Assembly: GCA_034432555.1 (NCBI GenBank)
Contig: DAOUBW010000048.1
Coordinates: 1-64,000 of the forward strand
Direction of reading: 5' to 3'
DNA from: CP2-2F sp034432555
Lineage (GTDB): Bacteria > Chloroflexota > Anaerolineae > Aggregatilineales > UBA2796
Length of the DNA: 64,000 nt
Part shown: positions 16,459 through 25,731 of the stretch, one piece after another
Position numbering within the stretch: the first letter of the stretch is position 1
Layout of the letters: the number at the start of each line of letters is the position of its first letter
The notes under the pieces: model-generated
Told to the model about the DNA's origin: nothing
The model's database searches: none
Seen by the model: the letters and a program-made list of their open reading frames with translations, nothing else
Position numbers and translations under genes: made by a program

Positions 16459-17907
16459 ATGACCGCTTACGAAGCTGTGATCGGCTTGGAAGTTCATGCC
16501 GAATTATTGACCGAGAGCAAGATGTTCTGCGGCTGCGCGGTGGTGGATAGCACCACTGCTGACCCGAACACCGTTGTTTGCCCAATCTGCTTAGGGATGC
16601 CCGGTGTGCTGCCTGTCATCAACCGCCGTGCCGTCGAGTTTGCCATTCGGGTTGGCTTGGCGCTGAACTGCCAGATCGCCACCACCAACGTTTTCGCCCG
16701 CAAAAGCTATTTCTATCCCGATCTGCCGAAGGGCTACCAGATCAGCCAGTATGAGCTACCGCTTGCCGTCAATGGCTGGCTGGATATTGATCTGCCCGAT
16801 GGTAGCACTAAGCGCATTGGCATTCGGCGCGCACACCTTGAAGAAGATACCGGTAAATCTATTCATGTAGGCGGCAGCAGCCTGATTGACTTCAACCGTT
16901 CTGGCGTGCCGCTTTTAGAGATCGTGACTGAGCCAGACATCCGTAGCGCCGAAGAAGCAGAGGCATACGGGCGCAAACTGCGCGCCATTTTGCAATATTT
17001 GGGCGTGAACAGCGGCGATATGTCCAAGGGCGTGTTGCGGATGGAGCCAAATATCAGCGTGCGCCCTGTGGGCAGCAATGAATTACGCACGCGCACCGAA
17101 GTGAAGAACCTGAACAGCATCCGCAGCTTGGCACGTGCCAGCGCTGTTGAGATTGAGCGCCAGATCAAGACCTACGAAAGCGGCGGCACCGTGGTGCAGG
17201 CAACGCTTGGTTGGGATGAGGCACGCGGCACGGTCGTGGTGCAGCGCGAGAAAGAATCCGCGCACGATTACCGTTACTTTCCAGAGCCTGATCTGCCGCC
17301 GCTGGTTATCAGCACCGAATGGGTCGAGGACATTCGGCGCAGCCTGCCCGAACTGCCCGACGCCAAGCGCAATCGCTTGATCGGGCTTGGGCTGAGCGCT
17401 TATGAGGCATCCGTCTTGGTGGCGGATCGCCCTGTTGCCGATTATTTTGAGGCGACGCTCAGCAGCGGCGCGGAGCCAAAAAAGGCGGCAAACTGGATCA
17501 TCAATGAGCTTTTTGCGCGCATGAACAAAGCGGCACTGCCCAGCGAGAGCATCGCAGAGACCAAGGTGACGCCTACGGCACTCGCTGATTTGATTAAGCT
17601 GGTGGACGGCGGCACCATCAACAACAATGCTGCCAAAAAGGTGTTGGATGCGCTCTTTGAGCAAGGCGGCACACCTGCCGATGTGGTGCGCCAGCTTGGG
17701 CTAGAGCAGACGCAAGATACTGCCCTGATCGAGGCGGCGATCACCAAAGTGCTGGACGCCAATGCCGACGAGGTGGCGCGCTTCTGCGGCGGTGAGGAAA
17801 AGGTGCTGAAATTCCTGATCGGGCAGGTCATGCGCGAAGGGCGCGGCAAATTCCCAGCAGAGCTGACCAATACACTTTTGAACGACCATTTGAAAAAGCG
17901 CTGCTAG
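16459..17907 (+). CDS. gatB: Asp-tRNA(Asn)/Glu-tRNA(Gln) amidotransferase subunit B
   Basis: The 482-residue subunit holds the kinase and tRNA-binding part of GatCAB, which activates Glu- or Asp-charged tRNA before amidation by GatA. The signature YEAVIGLEVHAEL opens the protein. Conserved stretches CPICLGMPG, RKSYFYPDLPKGYQISQ and HLEEDTGKS follow, and the C-terminal helical tail domain (about 335-482) is complete. A GAGGACTC stretch upstream supports the start. gatA and gatC are not in the window. The short spacing to the CpaE-like gene suggests co-transcription. Confidence 0.97.
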   Translation: MTAYEAVIGLEVHAELLTESKMFCGCAVVDSTTADPNTVVCPICLGMPGVLPVINRRAVEFAIRVGLALNCQIATTNVFARKSYFYPDLPKGYQISQYELPLAVNGWLDIDLPDGSTKRIGIRRAHLEEDTGKSIHVGGSSLIDFNRSGVPLLEIVTEPDIRSAEEAEAYGRKLRAILQYLGVNSGDMSKGVLRMEPNISVRPVGSNELRTRTEVKNLNSIRSLARASAVEIERQIKTYESGGTVVQATLGWDEARGTVVVQREKESAHDYRYFPEPDLPPLVISTEWVEDIRRSLPELPDAKRNRLIGLGLSAYEASVLVADRPVADYFEATLSSGAEPKKAANWIINELFARMNKAALPSESIAETKVTPTALADLIKLVDGGTINNNAAKKVLDALFEQGGTPADVVRQLGLEQTQDTALIEAAITKVLDANADEVARFCGGEEKVLKFLIGQVMREGRGKFPAELTNTLLNDHLKKRC

Positions 17908-18025
17908 GCGCGCTGGAAGCGTGATGTCATGAGTATTCAGATGCAAGCGCGCCACGCGGAGAAGGCAGCGGATGCTTGCCGCCTATAGCAGCACCTTCCC
18001 AACCTGAAAGCGATGGCGAAACACC

Positions 18026-18862
18026 GTGAGCAAACAGCGTAAACATGATGAGTCGGCGGCGATTGCCATTTCCGCCACACCACAGACGCGCCACAGCCTT
18101 GCCGCCGATCTGCGGGCGCTTGGTGTGCAAGCAGGCATGACGCTGCTGGTGCATTCTTCCCTCAGCAAGGTTGGCTATGTGGTCGGTGGCGCGATCAGCT
18201 TAATCCTTGCCCTGCAAGACGCCTTGACGCCTGGCGGTACCTTGGTGATGCCTGCCTTTTCCAGCCACCTGAGCGATCCTGCCCAATGGCAAAATCCGCC
18301 CGTGCCAGAGGCATGGTGGCAGATCATCCGCGACCACACGCCCGCCTTTGATCCCGCCATCACACCGACGCGTGGTATTGGCATTCTGCCGGAGCTGTTC
18401 CGCACCTTTCCAAATGTGCGGCGCAGCTATCATCCCATGGATAGCTTTTCGGCATGGGGCAAACACGCCGCTTATATCACCGCCGATCACAGCCTAGCAC
18501 GCGGCTTGGGTGATGGCTCACCGCTGGCAAAGCTCTATGCGCTGGATGGCTACACGCTCATGATCGGCACCACCTACGAGACGAACACCATCTTTCACTT
18601 GGGCGAATACCGTGCGCCCAACCCGCCGTTGATACAGCAAGGATCACCCATCCTGCGCGATGGGCAGCCGATGTGGGCGATCTACGAAGATGTTGAGGCA
18701 AACACCGATCACTTTGAGGCAATCGGCGCAGATTTTGAGGCACAGAGCGGCGTTGTGCGTGTGGGCAAAGTCGGCTTGGCGGAAACGCGCTTGTTTCCGG
18801 GGCGCGCCGCCGTAGATTTCGCAGAGGCAGCCTTTACGCGCCTGCGCGCCGCGCAAGCCTAA
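18026..18862 (+). CDS. AAC(3)-family N-acetyltransferase
   Basis: The 278-residue protein belongs to the aminoglycoside 3-N-acetyltransferase superfamily: LLVHSSLSKVGYVVGG near residue 40, PTRGIGILPELFR near 118 and SYHPMDSFSAWG near 138. These enzymes use acetyl-CoA. Family members far from clinical aminoglycoside enzymes often acetylate other amines, so drug resistance should not be assumed. The start is GTG 18026; the nearby ATGs are out of frame. It lies 118 bp after gatB and is closed by a strong hairpin before the tRNA gene. Confidence 0.85.
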   Translation: MSKQRKHDESAAIAISATPQTRHSLAADLRALGVQAGMTLLVHSSLSKVGYVVGGAISLILALQDALTPGGTLVMPAFSSHLSDPAQWQNPPVPEAWWQIIRDHTPAFDPAITPTRGIGILPELFRTFPNVRRSYHPMDSFSAWGKHAAYITADHSLARGLGDGSPLAKLYALDGYTLMIGTTYETNTIFHLGEYRAPNPPLIQQGSPILRDGQPMWAIYEDVEANTDHFEAIGADFEAQSGVVRVGKVGLAETRLFPGRAAVDFAEAAFTRLRAAQA

Positions 18863-18866
18863 ACGC

Positions 18867-18897
18867 CAACGGGACTAGCTGCGCGCTAGTCCCGTTG
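18867..18897. terminator. Strong hairpin between AAC(3) gene and tRNA-Ser
   Basis: A perfect 13-bp stem, CAACGGGACTAGC with GCTAGTCCCGTTG, encloses a 5-nt loop. It lies between two convergent genes and could stop transcription from either side, although T-runs are short. Confidence 0.65.
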
Positions 18898-18902
18898 ATG
18901 GG

Positions 18903-18994
18903 TGGCGGGAGGGAAGGGATTCGAACCCTTGTCCCCGCTTTCGCAGGGAAACCGCTTAGCAGGCGGCCCCAATCGTCCACTCTGGCACCCCCCC
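18903..18994 (-). tRNA. tRNA-Ser (anticodon GCU)
   Basis: Read on the minus strand, the gene begins GGGGGGGTGCCAGAGTGG and has an anticodon stem/loop with CTGCTAA (anticodon GCT). It has the long variable arm expected of serine tRNAs, a T-arm with GGTTCGAAT, a 7-bp acceptor stem with one G-T pair, and an encoded CCA end. The total length is 92 nt. Confidence 0.95.
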
Positions 18995-19048
18995 GATTCG
19001 TTATGGGTTATTGTAAACGCTGACTTGCGCTAAGTCAAGGCGGAGAGA

Positions 19049-19417
19049 ATGATTATCCAACGAGGCGCAGTATATTGGGTCAGGCTTGAACAGCCTGAGG
19101 ATGCCCAACAGCAGATCGCACACCCGCATGTGGTTATTCAACCCGAATCAGTGGAGGCGGACGCCCATACCGTGATTACCGTCTGCGCGTTAACAACCAA
19201 TGCAAATAAGGTTAGCCTTCACGGGAATGTGCTGCTGGAGGTGGGTGAGGCAAACTTGCCACGCCAAAGCATTGTGGAAGTCTCGAAGGTCGCCCTCATA
19301 AAAGCGTCACAATTAGGCGCATACATCGGCAGCTTATCTGAGCAGCGCATTCAGCAGATAGTGGCGGGAATGCGCTTTGTCCAGCGCTCATTTTTTAGCG
19401 CGCCTACCGATGAGTAG
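19049..19417 (+). CDS. MazF/PemK-like protein
   Basis: The 122-residue protein starts QRGAVYWVRLEQPED, the characteristic first strand of PemK/MazF endoribonucleases. The later strands TVITVCALTTN and NLPRQSIVEVSKV also match. The usual toxin cleaves single-stranded mRNA and is paired with a small antitoxin, but no antitoxin-sized gene is found beside it: a tRNA lies upstream and 150 bp of non-coding sequence downstream. It may be a lone toxin, a domesticated RNase or regulated in trans. GGAGAG seven bases before ATG 19049 supports the start. Confidence 0.75.
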   Translation: MIIQRGAVYWVRLEQPEDAQQQIAHPHVVIQPESVEADAHTVITVCALTTNANKVSLHGNVLLEVGEANLPRQSIVEVSKVALIKASQLGAYIGSLSEQRIQQIVAGMRFVQRSFFSAPTDE

Positions 19418-19586
19418 CGCTCAGCTACGCCCACGAGTTACCTACACACGCTGGTCATCTTTTAGCACGGTTGATCAGGCTAAAAAAGTGACATTTTTCA
19501 CTAGCCCTGCTTAGCCGCTGCGCTACACTATAAATTTAGGCGCTTTGTAACGGACGCAGCCCTTGAATCATTTCGGTGAGGCGACG

Positions 19587-20045
19587 ATGCCAACCTTTTT
19601 AGAGCGTGCCAGCCAGGCAATTCGGCAAGCCGGCGGGCGCATGACCGAACAACGCTACGTCCTGCTGGATATTCTGGCGAATGCCGACCAACAACTGGAC
19701 GCTGAAACGCTGCTGGAAATTGCCAAGCAGCGCGTTTCAGGCATCAACCTGACCACCATCTACCGCACCCTGAACGTTTTGGAAGCAGCCGACTTGGTGC
19801 AAGCACACTACCACTCACCCGACCATACCCGTAAATTTTATGAATTGCAGCGCACCGAACCAACTTATCACTTCACCTGCCGCCACTGCCAACAGGTGAC
19901 TGCTTTCCGCAGCGCGCTGACGGAGACCATTCGGCAGCAGCTTGCTGAGCAGCTCGGCGTCTCGGTGCGCGATGTATGCATCTGTGCCGATGGTTTGTGC
20001 CACGCCTGCCAGCTCAAACTTGCTCAACAGGAGCCCAAGCCATAA
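19587..20045 (+). CDS. Fur-family transcriptional regulator
   Basis: The 152-residue metal-responsive repressor has an N-terminal winged helix (RMTEQRYVLLDIL, then TTIYRTLNVLEAADLV) and a C-terminal dimer domain with the zinc-binding CRHC and CADGLCHAC cysteine pairs. ATG 19587 is chosen because GGTGAGG lies 7-13 nt upstream; the in-frame TTG at 19563 would add eight residues. Whether it senses iron, zinc or peroxide cannot be told. The upstream region (19418-19586) holds a short inverted repeat AGTGA-n6-TCACT at 19487-19502 and a TACACTATAAA stretch near 19524, possible control elements. Confidence 0.9.
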   Translation: MPTFLERASQAIRQAGGRMTEQRYVLLDILANADQQLDAETLLEIAKQRVSGINLTTIYRTLNVLEAADLVQAHYHSPDHTRKFYELQRTEPTYHFTCRHCQQVTAFRSALTETIRQQLAEQLGVSVRDVCICADGLCHACQLKLAQQEPKP

Positions 20046-20193
20046 GCATAACGGTCTGATCAAGGTAAAGATCAGGCGTTGCTAAAACGCTGCGAAGCGC
20101 CCTAAATATCTATATAGCCCTATATCAGCGGTAGCACAACCGCGTCTACAGCCGCTCACCACACCATTCACCATTTGCCATCCTAGCTGCTTC

Positions 20194-20222
20194 AGGACAC
20201 CTGCCCTCACCTATGGTATAGT
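20194..20222 (+). promoter_or_regulatory. Likely promoter of the P450 gene
   Basis: AGGACA (20194-20199) and TATAGT (20217-20222) are 17 bp apart. Transcription would begin near 20229, almost on the ATG at 20231. This favours the second start codon at 20255, which has AAAGG eight bases upstream. Confidence 0.5.
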
Positions 20223-20254
20223 GTTACTAGATGACGTTTTCAAAGGTAATTGGA

Positions 20255-21592
20255 ATGAAACATCCACCTGAAATGTCGGGATCGTTTTTGCTTGGGCAAC
20301 TTCCAAAGTTTGTGAAAGATCCGCTAGGCTTTTATTGTGGGATTGTGCCTACATATGGCGATCTATGCACGTACCGCATCTTTCGGAAACGCTATTATTA
20401 TGTGCAGAACCCTGATTATATTCAGCAGATCATGACCAGCACCAAGTGGGTTCGCACCCAGATTTCGCGCAAGATGCTCGGCTCATTCTTGGGCGAGAGC
20501 GTTTTTTCGCAAGAGGGCGCCCTGCACTTAGGTCAGCGCCGCCTGATGCAGCCCGCCTTCCACCGTGAGCGTTTGGCACACTACGCTGAAATCATGGTGG
20601 CGCAGACCGCCAACATGCTCAGCACGTGGCAGGACGGCGAACAGCGCGATATGGTGGACGAGATGATGCGCCTCACCTTGGAGATCGTCTCGCAAGCGCT
20701 CTTTGGCACCAGCACCAGCCGCGAGGCAGCTGAAATTGGCGAGGCGCTCCTGATCATCCAGCGCGGCATTGAAGAAGACTATCGCCGCTATTTGCTTTTG
20801 CCCGCATGGCTGCCTGTCATCCGCTTTGGCAAGGCACACCGCGCCGTGCAGGTGTTGCAACAGACTACCCAACAGATCGTGGCGGTGCGCCGTGCTGCCA
20901 AGAACCAGCAAAACGATCTGCTCGACCTGCTGCTGAGCGCCCAAGATGAAGATGGCAGCCGCCTGAGTGATGCTCAGGTGTGTGGGCAAGTGCTGGCGCT
21001 GCTCTTTGCTGGGCATGAGACGACCGCCAATACGCTGGCATGGTTGTGGTACCTCTTGGCGAAACATCCACAGGTGTTGGCAAAGCTGCGCGCCGAAGTG
21101 AGCGAAGCGTGCGGTGATAGGCTGCCCAGCATGGCAGACCTGCCGCGCCTGAAATATGCCGAGATGGTCTTTAAGGAAACGCTGCGGCTGCATCCGCCGG
21201 CGTGGTATGCCGAGCGCACGCCGCTGGAAGATACTCAGCTTGGTGAATACACCGTACCAAAAGGGACGCCCGTCTCTATTTGTGTATACGCGCTGCACAG
21301 CGATCCGCGCTACTTTGAGCAGCCCGATCAGTTCATCCCAGAGCGTTTCGCGCCCGAAAACATCGAGAAAATTCACCGCTATGCCTACCTGCCCTTTGGC
21401 TTAGGCGCGCATCAGTGCATTGGCAATCAATTCGCCCTGATTGAAGGGCAGTTGATCTTGGCGACGATGGCGGCGCGTGTTGATCTGAGCCTGCCCGAAG
21501 GCTATCTGCCAAAGCCGCGTGCCTTCATCACCTATGGCATCGCAAACGGCTTGCCTATGCGTATTGGCGTGCGGCAGCCCACGCTTGCCTAG
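20255..21592 (+). CDS. Cytochrome P450
   Basis: This is a 445-residue soluble haem monooxygenase. The oxygen-binding I-helix reads FAGHETT, the K-helix is ETLRLHP, and the haem loop is PFGLGAHQCIG with the axial Cys near residue 388. There is no fused reductase and no N-terminal anchor, so electrons must come from separate ferredoxin or flavodoxin partners not seen here. The overall look (DPLGFY near the N-terminus, MQPAFHRERL) resembles the fatty acid or terpenoid hydroxylase-like bacterial CYPs. The substrate is unknown. The start at 20255 is preferred for its ribosome-binding site; 20231 would add eight residues. Confidence 0.93.
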   Translation: MKHPPEMSGSFLLGQLPKFVKDPLGFYCGIVPTYGDLCTYRIFRKRYYYVQNPDYIQQIMTSTKWVRTQISRKMLGSFLGESVFSQEGALHLGQRRLMQPAFHRERLAHYAEIMVAQTANMLSTWQDGEQRDMVDEMMRLTLEIVSQALFGTSTSREAAEIGEALLIIQRGIEEDYRRYLLLPAWLPVIRFGKAHRAVQVLQQTTQQIVAVRRAAKNQQNDLLDLLLSAQDEDGSRLSDAQVCGQVLALLFAGHETTANTLAWLWYLLAKHPQVLAKLRAEVSEACGDRLPSMADLPRLKYAEMVFKETLRLHPPAWYAERTPLEDTQLGEYTVPKGTPVSICVYALHSDPRYFEQPDQFIPERFAPENIEKIHRYAYLPFGLGAHQCIGNQFALIEGQLILATMAARVDLSLPEGYLPKPRAFITYGIANGLPMRIGVRQPTLA

Positions 21593-21639
21593 CACCAGCT
21601 GTACCCTAATGTTCGGTTCTGGGTGGGGAGGCTCTTCGG

Positions 21640-21756
21640 ATGATCCGAAAATGTTTATTCTCCTGCTGCACCTTTGACCTAAAGATGGTACAGCGCAGCA
21701 CGGAAACCTACAGTGATTTCGGGCGCACCGTTGAGGTCAGCATCCCACGCGACTAA
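21640..21756 (+). pseudogene. Possible remnant of a lipoprotein gene
   Basis: A 38-codon frame runs from ATG 21640, preceded by GGGGAGG, to TAA 21754-21756. Its second half (YSDFGRTVEVSIP near the end) resembles the last strand of small lipid-binding lipoproteins of the LppX/DUF6612 kind. The rest of such a gene is absent. It is probably a decayed fragment. A genuine micropeptide cannot be ruled out. Confidence 0.3.
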
Positions 21757-21770
21757 GCACTCAGGCGCGT

Positions 21771-21794
21771 CCCTCTCCAAACCTTTGGAGAGGG
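21771..21794. terminator. Palindrome between convergent P450 and malic enzyme genes
   Basis: CCCTCTCCAAA and TTTGGAGAGGG form an almost uninterrupted 11-bp palindrome with a 2-nt centre. Its place between converging genes suits a bidirectional terminator. Confidence 0.5.
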
Positions 21795-21833
21795 GCAGCT
21801 TCCGCGCCAACGATCAGCTGCGGATAAAATGTG

Positions 21834-24110
21834 CTACACTGCCTGACCCATCCGTGCTTGCTTGCGCTTTTGCGCGTCCATGGCAGCGATAGCGGCGATT
21901 GCCACAATGTCATCTACCGAGTCGCCCGTTTGCAGCACATGCACCGGCGCGCCCACACCCAGCAAGATCGGACCGATTGCCTCTGCGCCGCCCAAATTTG
22001 CCAGCAGCTTATAGGCGATGTTTGCCGATTGCAGGTCGGGAAAGACCAGCACATTGGCATCGCTGACCTGCGCGAACGGGAAGCGCTCTGCTATTGCCTC
22101 AGGCGAGACGGCAAGGTCTGCCTGCACTTCACCATCCACCAGCAGATCGGGACGTTTGCGCCGTGTGATCTGCACTGCTTGCGCCACTTTCTCGCTCAGC
22201 GGATGCCGCGTGCTGCCAAAGTTGCTGAAGGAGAGCATGGCAATGCGCGGCTTTAGGTCAAGCTGGGCGGCAAAATCGGCGGCAAGGATGGCGATCTCGG
22301 CAAGGTCTTCGGCGCTCGGCTCAATGTTGACCGTCGCATCGGTGAACAAGTAGACCTTTTGGTTGGCAACCATGATGTACACGCCGCTTGCCAAGCGTGC
22401 GCCGGGCTGCGTGTGGAAGATTTGCAGGGCAGGGCGGATGACCTCTGGATACTCATAGGTTAGCCCGCTGATGTAGGCATCGCCATCGCCTTGCGAAACC
22501 AACATCGGTCCGAAGATATTCGGCTCAAGGATCGCCTCGTGGGCAGCGCGCAGCGTCACGCCGCGCCGCTGGCGCAGTTGGTAGTATGCCTCTGTGTAGG
22601 CGTCGCGCTTTTCAAAGCTGTGCGGATCGACAATCTGCGGCGAAAACTCCAAGCCCAGATCGGCAATCGTGGCGCGGATAGTCGCAGCGCGCCCGATTAA
22701 GATCGGCTTGCCGATGCCTTCTTCCGCTACAATCGCCGCCGCACGGATCACGCTGCTCACTTCGCCTTCACCGAAGATCAGGCGCTGTTTCTCGCCCATG
22801 CGCGCCTTCTGGATGATCTGAAGGCGCGTGCGCCGCCCAACACCTTGCCGCGCCGCCAACTGGTTGCGGTATTCCTCTACATCAAAGCGTTCGATGCGCG
22901 CTACGCCGCTCTCAAAGGCTGCCTGCGCCACTGCCGGCGCCACATAGAGCAGTACACGCGGATCCAGCGGCTTGGGAATCAGGTATTCGGCGCTGAACTT
23001 TAGGCTGGTTAAGCCGTAAGCGTGCAGCACACTGTCTGGCACGTCTTCCATGGTCAGCGCGGCAAGGGCGTTGGCGGCTGCCACCTTCATCGCCTCGTTG
23101 ATGGTGCGCGCACGCACATCCAGCGCACCGCGAAAGATGAACGGGAAGCCAAGCACATTGTTGACCTGATTGGGCAAATCGCTACGCCCTGTGGCGATCA
23201 AGGCATCCGGGCGCACTTGGCGCGCCAATTCATACTTGATCTCTGGGTTTGGGTTGGCAAGCGTGAACAGGATCGGGCGCTCTGCCATGCCTTCCAGCAT
23301 GGTTGGCGTGACGATATCGGCGACGCTCAAGCCCAGCAGCATGTCGGCGCCCTCAAGGGCATCTGCCAAAGTGCGCTTGTCAGTTGGGCGGGCAAAGGGC
23401 GTTTTGTACTCGTTCATGCCTTTGGTGCGCCCTTCGTGGATCACGCCGGTCGTATCCACCATCAGGATGTTTTCCATCCGCATTCCCAGCGAGACGTAGA
23501 AGTACGCCGTGCTGATGGCAGACGCGCCAGCGCCGCTGATAACCAGCCGCAAATCTTCAATGCGCTTGCCCACGATCTTCAGGGCGTTGAGCAGTGCCGC
23601 GCCGCTGATGATCGCCGTGCCGTGCTGATCGTCGTGGAAGACGGGAATATCCAGCTGTTCGCGCAGGGTGCGCTCAATGTAGAAACATTCCGGCGCCTTG
23701 ATGTCCTCAAGGTTGATGCCGCCCAGCGTCGGTGCGATTGCCTTGCACACGGCGATCACCACTTCCGGATCGTGCGAGTCAACCTCAATATCGAACACAT
23801 CCACATCGGCAAATACCTTAAACAGCACGCCCTTGCCTTCCATGACAGGTTTGCTGGCAAGCGCACCGCGATCCCCTAGTCCGAGGATGGCTGTGCCGTT
23901 GCTGACGACCGCCACAAGGTTGCCCTTGGCGGTGTAGTCATATGCCTTAAGGGGATCGGACTCGACAGCGAGGACTGCCTCTGCCACGCCGGGCGAGTAG
24001 GCAAGCGAGAGATCGCGTTGGGTGAGCAGTGGTTTGGTCGGCTTGACCTCGATCTTGCCGGGTCTACCACGCATATGGTACTCAAAGACATCTTCAGGGG
24101 TGATTTTCAT
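21834..24110 (-). CDS. NADP-type malic enzyme with phosphotransacetylase-like domain
   Basis: The 758-residue MaeB-type enzyme decarboxylates malate to pyruvate while making NAD(P)H. The malic domain (residues 1-410) has LAYSPGVAEAV, HDDQHGTAI and the dinucleotide site LVISGAGASAIS. Residues 420-758 form a phosphate acetyl/butyryltransferase-like domain (QGDGDAYISGLTYEYP), which in MaeB is regulatory and binds acetyl-CoA. I chose ATG 24110 (MKITPEDVFEYH), which has AAAGGA upstream, over 24185. It lies downstream of gnd on the same strand, with a hairpin between them. Confidence 0.93.
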   Translation of the reverse strand: MKITPEDVFEYHMRGRPGKIEVKPTKPLLTQRDLSLAYSPGVAEAVLAVESDPLKAYDYTAKGNLVAVVSNGTAILGLGDRGALASKPVMEGKGVLFKVFADVDVFDIEVDSHDPEVVIAVCKAIAPTLGGINLEDIKAPECFYIERTLREQLDIPVFHDDQHGTAIISGAALLNALKIVGKRIEDLRLVISGAGASAISTAYFYVSLGMRMENILMVDTTGVIHEGRTKGMNEYKTPFARPTDKRTLADALEGADMLLGLSVADIVTPTMLEGMAERPILFTLANPNPEIKYELARQVRPDALIATGRSDLPNQVNNVLGFPFIFRGALDVRARTINEAMKVAAANALAALTMEDVPDSVLHAYGLTSLKFSAEYLIPKPLDPRVLLYVAPAVAQAAFESGVARIERFDVEEYRNQLAARQGVGRRTRLQIIQKARMGEKQRLIFGEGEVSSVIRAAAIVAEEGIGKPILIGRAATIRATIADLGLEFSPQIVDPHSFEKRDAYTEAYYQLRQRRGVTLRAAHEAILEPNIFGPMLVSQGDGDAYISGLTYEYPEVIRPALQIFHTQPGARLASGVYIMVANQKVYLFTDATVNIEPSAEDLAEIAILAADFAAQLDLKPRIAMLSFSNFGSTRHPLSEKVAQAVQITRRKRPDLLVDGEVQADLAVSPEAIAERFPFAQVSDANVLVFPDLQSANIAYKLLANLGGAEAIGPILLGVGAPVHVLQTGDSVDDIVAIAAIAAMDAQKRKQARMGQAV

Positions 24111-24169
24111 GACGATTAAATCCTTTCTGGGTGCGGTGAGGGACGCCACACAAGGGCAATTATGACTCG

Positions 24170-24198
24170 GACAAGGCGGGAACACTGCCCGCCTTGTC
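24170..24198 (-). terminator. Hairpin between gnd and malic enzyme genes
   Basis: GACAAGGCGGG pairs with CCCGCCTTGTC over a 7-nt loop. It lies just past the gnd stop on the minus strand and probably separates gnd from the malic enzyme gene. Confidence 0.6.
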
Positions 24199-24220
24199 TC
24201 TCACAAGTGACTCGGTTTTG

Positions 24221-25639
24221 CTACGCCGACCAATCGGCGTGGAAGCTGCCTTCACGGTCGGTGCGCTCAAAGGTATGGGCGCCGAACAAGTCGCGCTGCG
24301 CCTGAATCAGGTTGGCAGGCAGGCGCTCGCTGCGATAACTATCGTAGTAGGCGAGTGAGGCGCTGAAGGCAGGCGCTGGTACGCCGACGCGGATGGCGGT
24401 TGCCACCACCTCGCGCCAATCCGCTTGATAGTCGCTCAGCGCGGCGCGGAACTTTGGCGCCAGCATCAGGTTTGCCAAGTGCGGATCCGCCTCATAGGCA
24501 TCGGTAATATCGGCGAGGAAGCGCGCCCGAATAATGCAGCCCGCCCGCCAAATGGCAGCCGTCTTGCCAAGCGGCACGTCGTAGTTATATTCTTTGCTCG
24601 CCAGCCCGATGAGCGCCATACCTTGCGCGTAGGCGGCAACCTTGCTGCAATATAGCGCACGGCGCACCGCCTCGATGAAGGCTTTCTTATCGCCTGTGAA
24701 GGTGTGCGGTGCTGGTGCGCCCAGCAGTTGGCTGGCAGCGCGGCGCTCTGCCTTGAAGGCGGAAATAATGCGCGCTTCGACGGCAGCCGTCAGGGTGTGC
24801 GTTGGCGCGCCCAGATCAAGCGCGTTTTGGCTCGTCCATTTGCCGGTGCCTTTTTGCCCGGCTGCATCTAGGATGTAATCTACTAGTGCGCCTGCTTGCC
24901 CCTGATCATCGGCTTTGCGGAAGATTTGCGCCGTGATCTCGATCAGGAATGAGTCCAGTTCGCCGCTGTTCCATTCCGCAAAGACTTCGGCAAGCTCGGC
25001 GTTGCTCAAGCCGACCACACGCTTGAGGATGTCGTAGCTCTCGGCGATAAGCTGCATATCGCCGTATTCAATGCCGTTATGCACCATCTTGACGTAATGC
25101 CCGGCGCCGCCGCGCCCTAGATAGGTGACGCATGGCGCGCCATCGCTCGGCGCTTTGGCGGCAATCGCCGTCAGGATCGGCGCAACCATGCTATATGCCT
25201 CAGGCGTGCCGCCCGGCATCAGGCTCGGTCCCCACAGGGCGCCTTCTTCGCCACCGCTGACGCCCAAGCCAAGAAAGCGGATGCCGTGTTCTGCCAAACG
25301 TGCCTCACGCCGTTCGGTATCGGGAAAGTAGCTGTTGCCGCCGTCAATGATGAGATCGCCTGCCGTTAGGAGTGGGATGAGCTGATCAATGACAGAGTCG
25401 ACCGCTGTGCCTGCCTTCACCATGATCTGAATGATGCGCGGCTTCCGCAGCAGCGCCACAAATTCAGGTAAGGTGTGCGCGCCCGTGATCGGCTGCCCGC
25501 CGTGCAGCGCCAAAAATTCATCGGTAGTGGCAGCGGTGCGGTTATAAACAGCCACGTGGTAGCCATTGCGCGCCATATTCAGCACCAAATTCTGCCCCAT
25601 CACTGCCAAGCCGATCAGCCCGATGTCATGCTCAGACAT
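24221..25639 (-). CDS. gnd: 6-phosphogluconate dehydrogenase, decarboxylating
   Basis: The 472-residue enzyme of the oxidative pentose phosphate pathway converts 6-phosphogluconate to ribulose 5-phosphate with release of CO2 and NADPH. It has the Rossmann motif GLAVMGQNL at residue 10, an Asn/Arg/Thr (NRT) stretch that in this family favours NADP, GVSGGEEGA near 130 and the catalytic KMVHNGIEYGDMQL near 185. The helical C-terminal domain is full length. It is adjacent to the malic enzyme gene, another NADPH producer. Confidence 0.96.
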   Translation of the reverse strand: MSEHDIGLIGLAVMGQNLVLNMARNGYHVAVYNRTAATTDEFLALHGGQPITGAHTLPEFVALLRKPRIIQIMVKAGTAVDSVIDQLIPLLTAGDLIIDGGNSYFPDTERREARLAEHGIRFLGLGVSGGEEGALWGPSLMPGGTPEAYSMVAPILTAIAAKAPSDGAPCVTYLGRGGAGHYVKMVHNGIEYGDMQLIAESYDILKRVVGLSNAELAEVFAEWNSGELDSFLIEITAQIFRKADDQGQAGALVDYILDAAGQKGTGKWTSQNALDLGAPTHTLTAAVEARIISAFKAERRAASQLLGAPAPHTFTGDKKAFIEAVRRALYCSKVAAYAQGMALIGLASKEYNYDVPLGKTAAIWRAGCIIRARFLADITDAYEADPHLANLMLAPKFRAALSDYQADWREVVATAIRVGVPAPAFSASLAYYDSYRSERLPANLIQAQRDLFGAHTFERTDREGSFHADWSA

Positions 25640-25731
25640 GCCTCACTCGCTTTCGTTGTCTATCGCTGTATACCGCTAAGCGTAACGCTATCGGCACAGC
25701 CTGTCAAAGTGGAGAAGGGGCAGCCGCCGAA

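Noticed and set aside
18026..18862. Clinical-type aminoglycoside resistance gene
   Set aside because: It belongs to the AAC(3) superfamily, but there is no mobile context and distant members usually act on other substrates.
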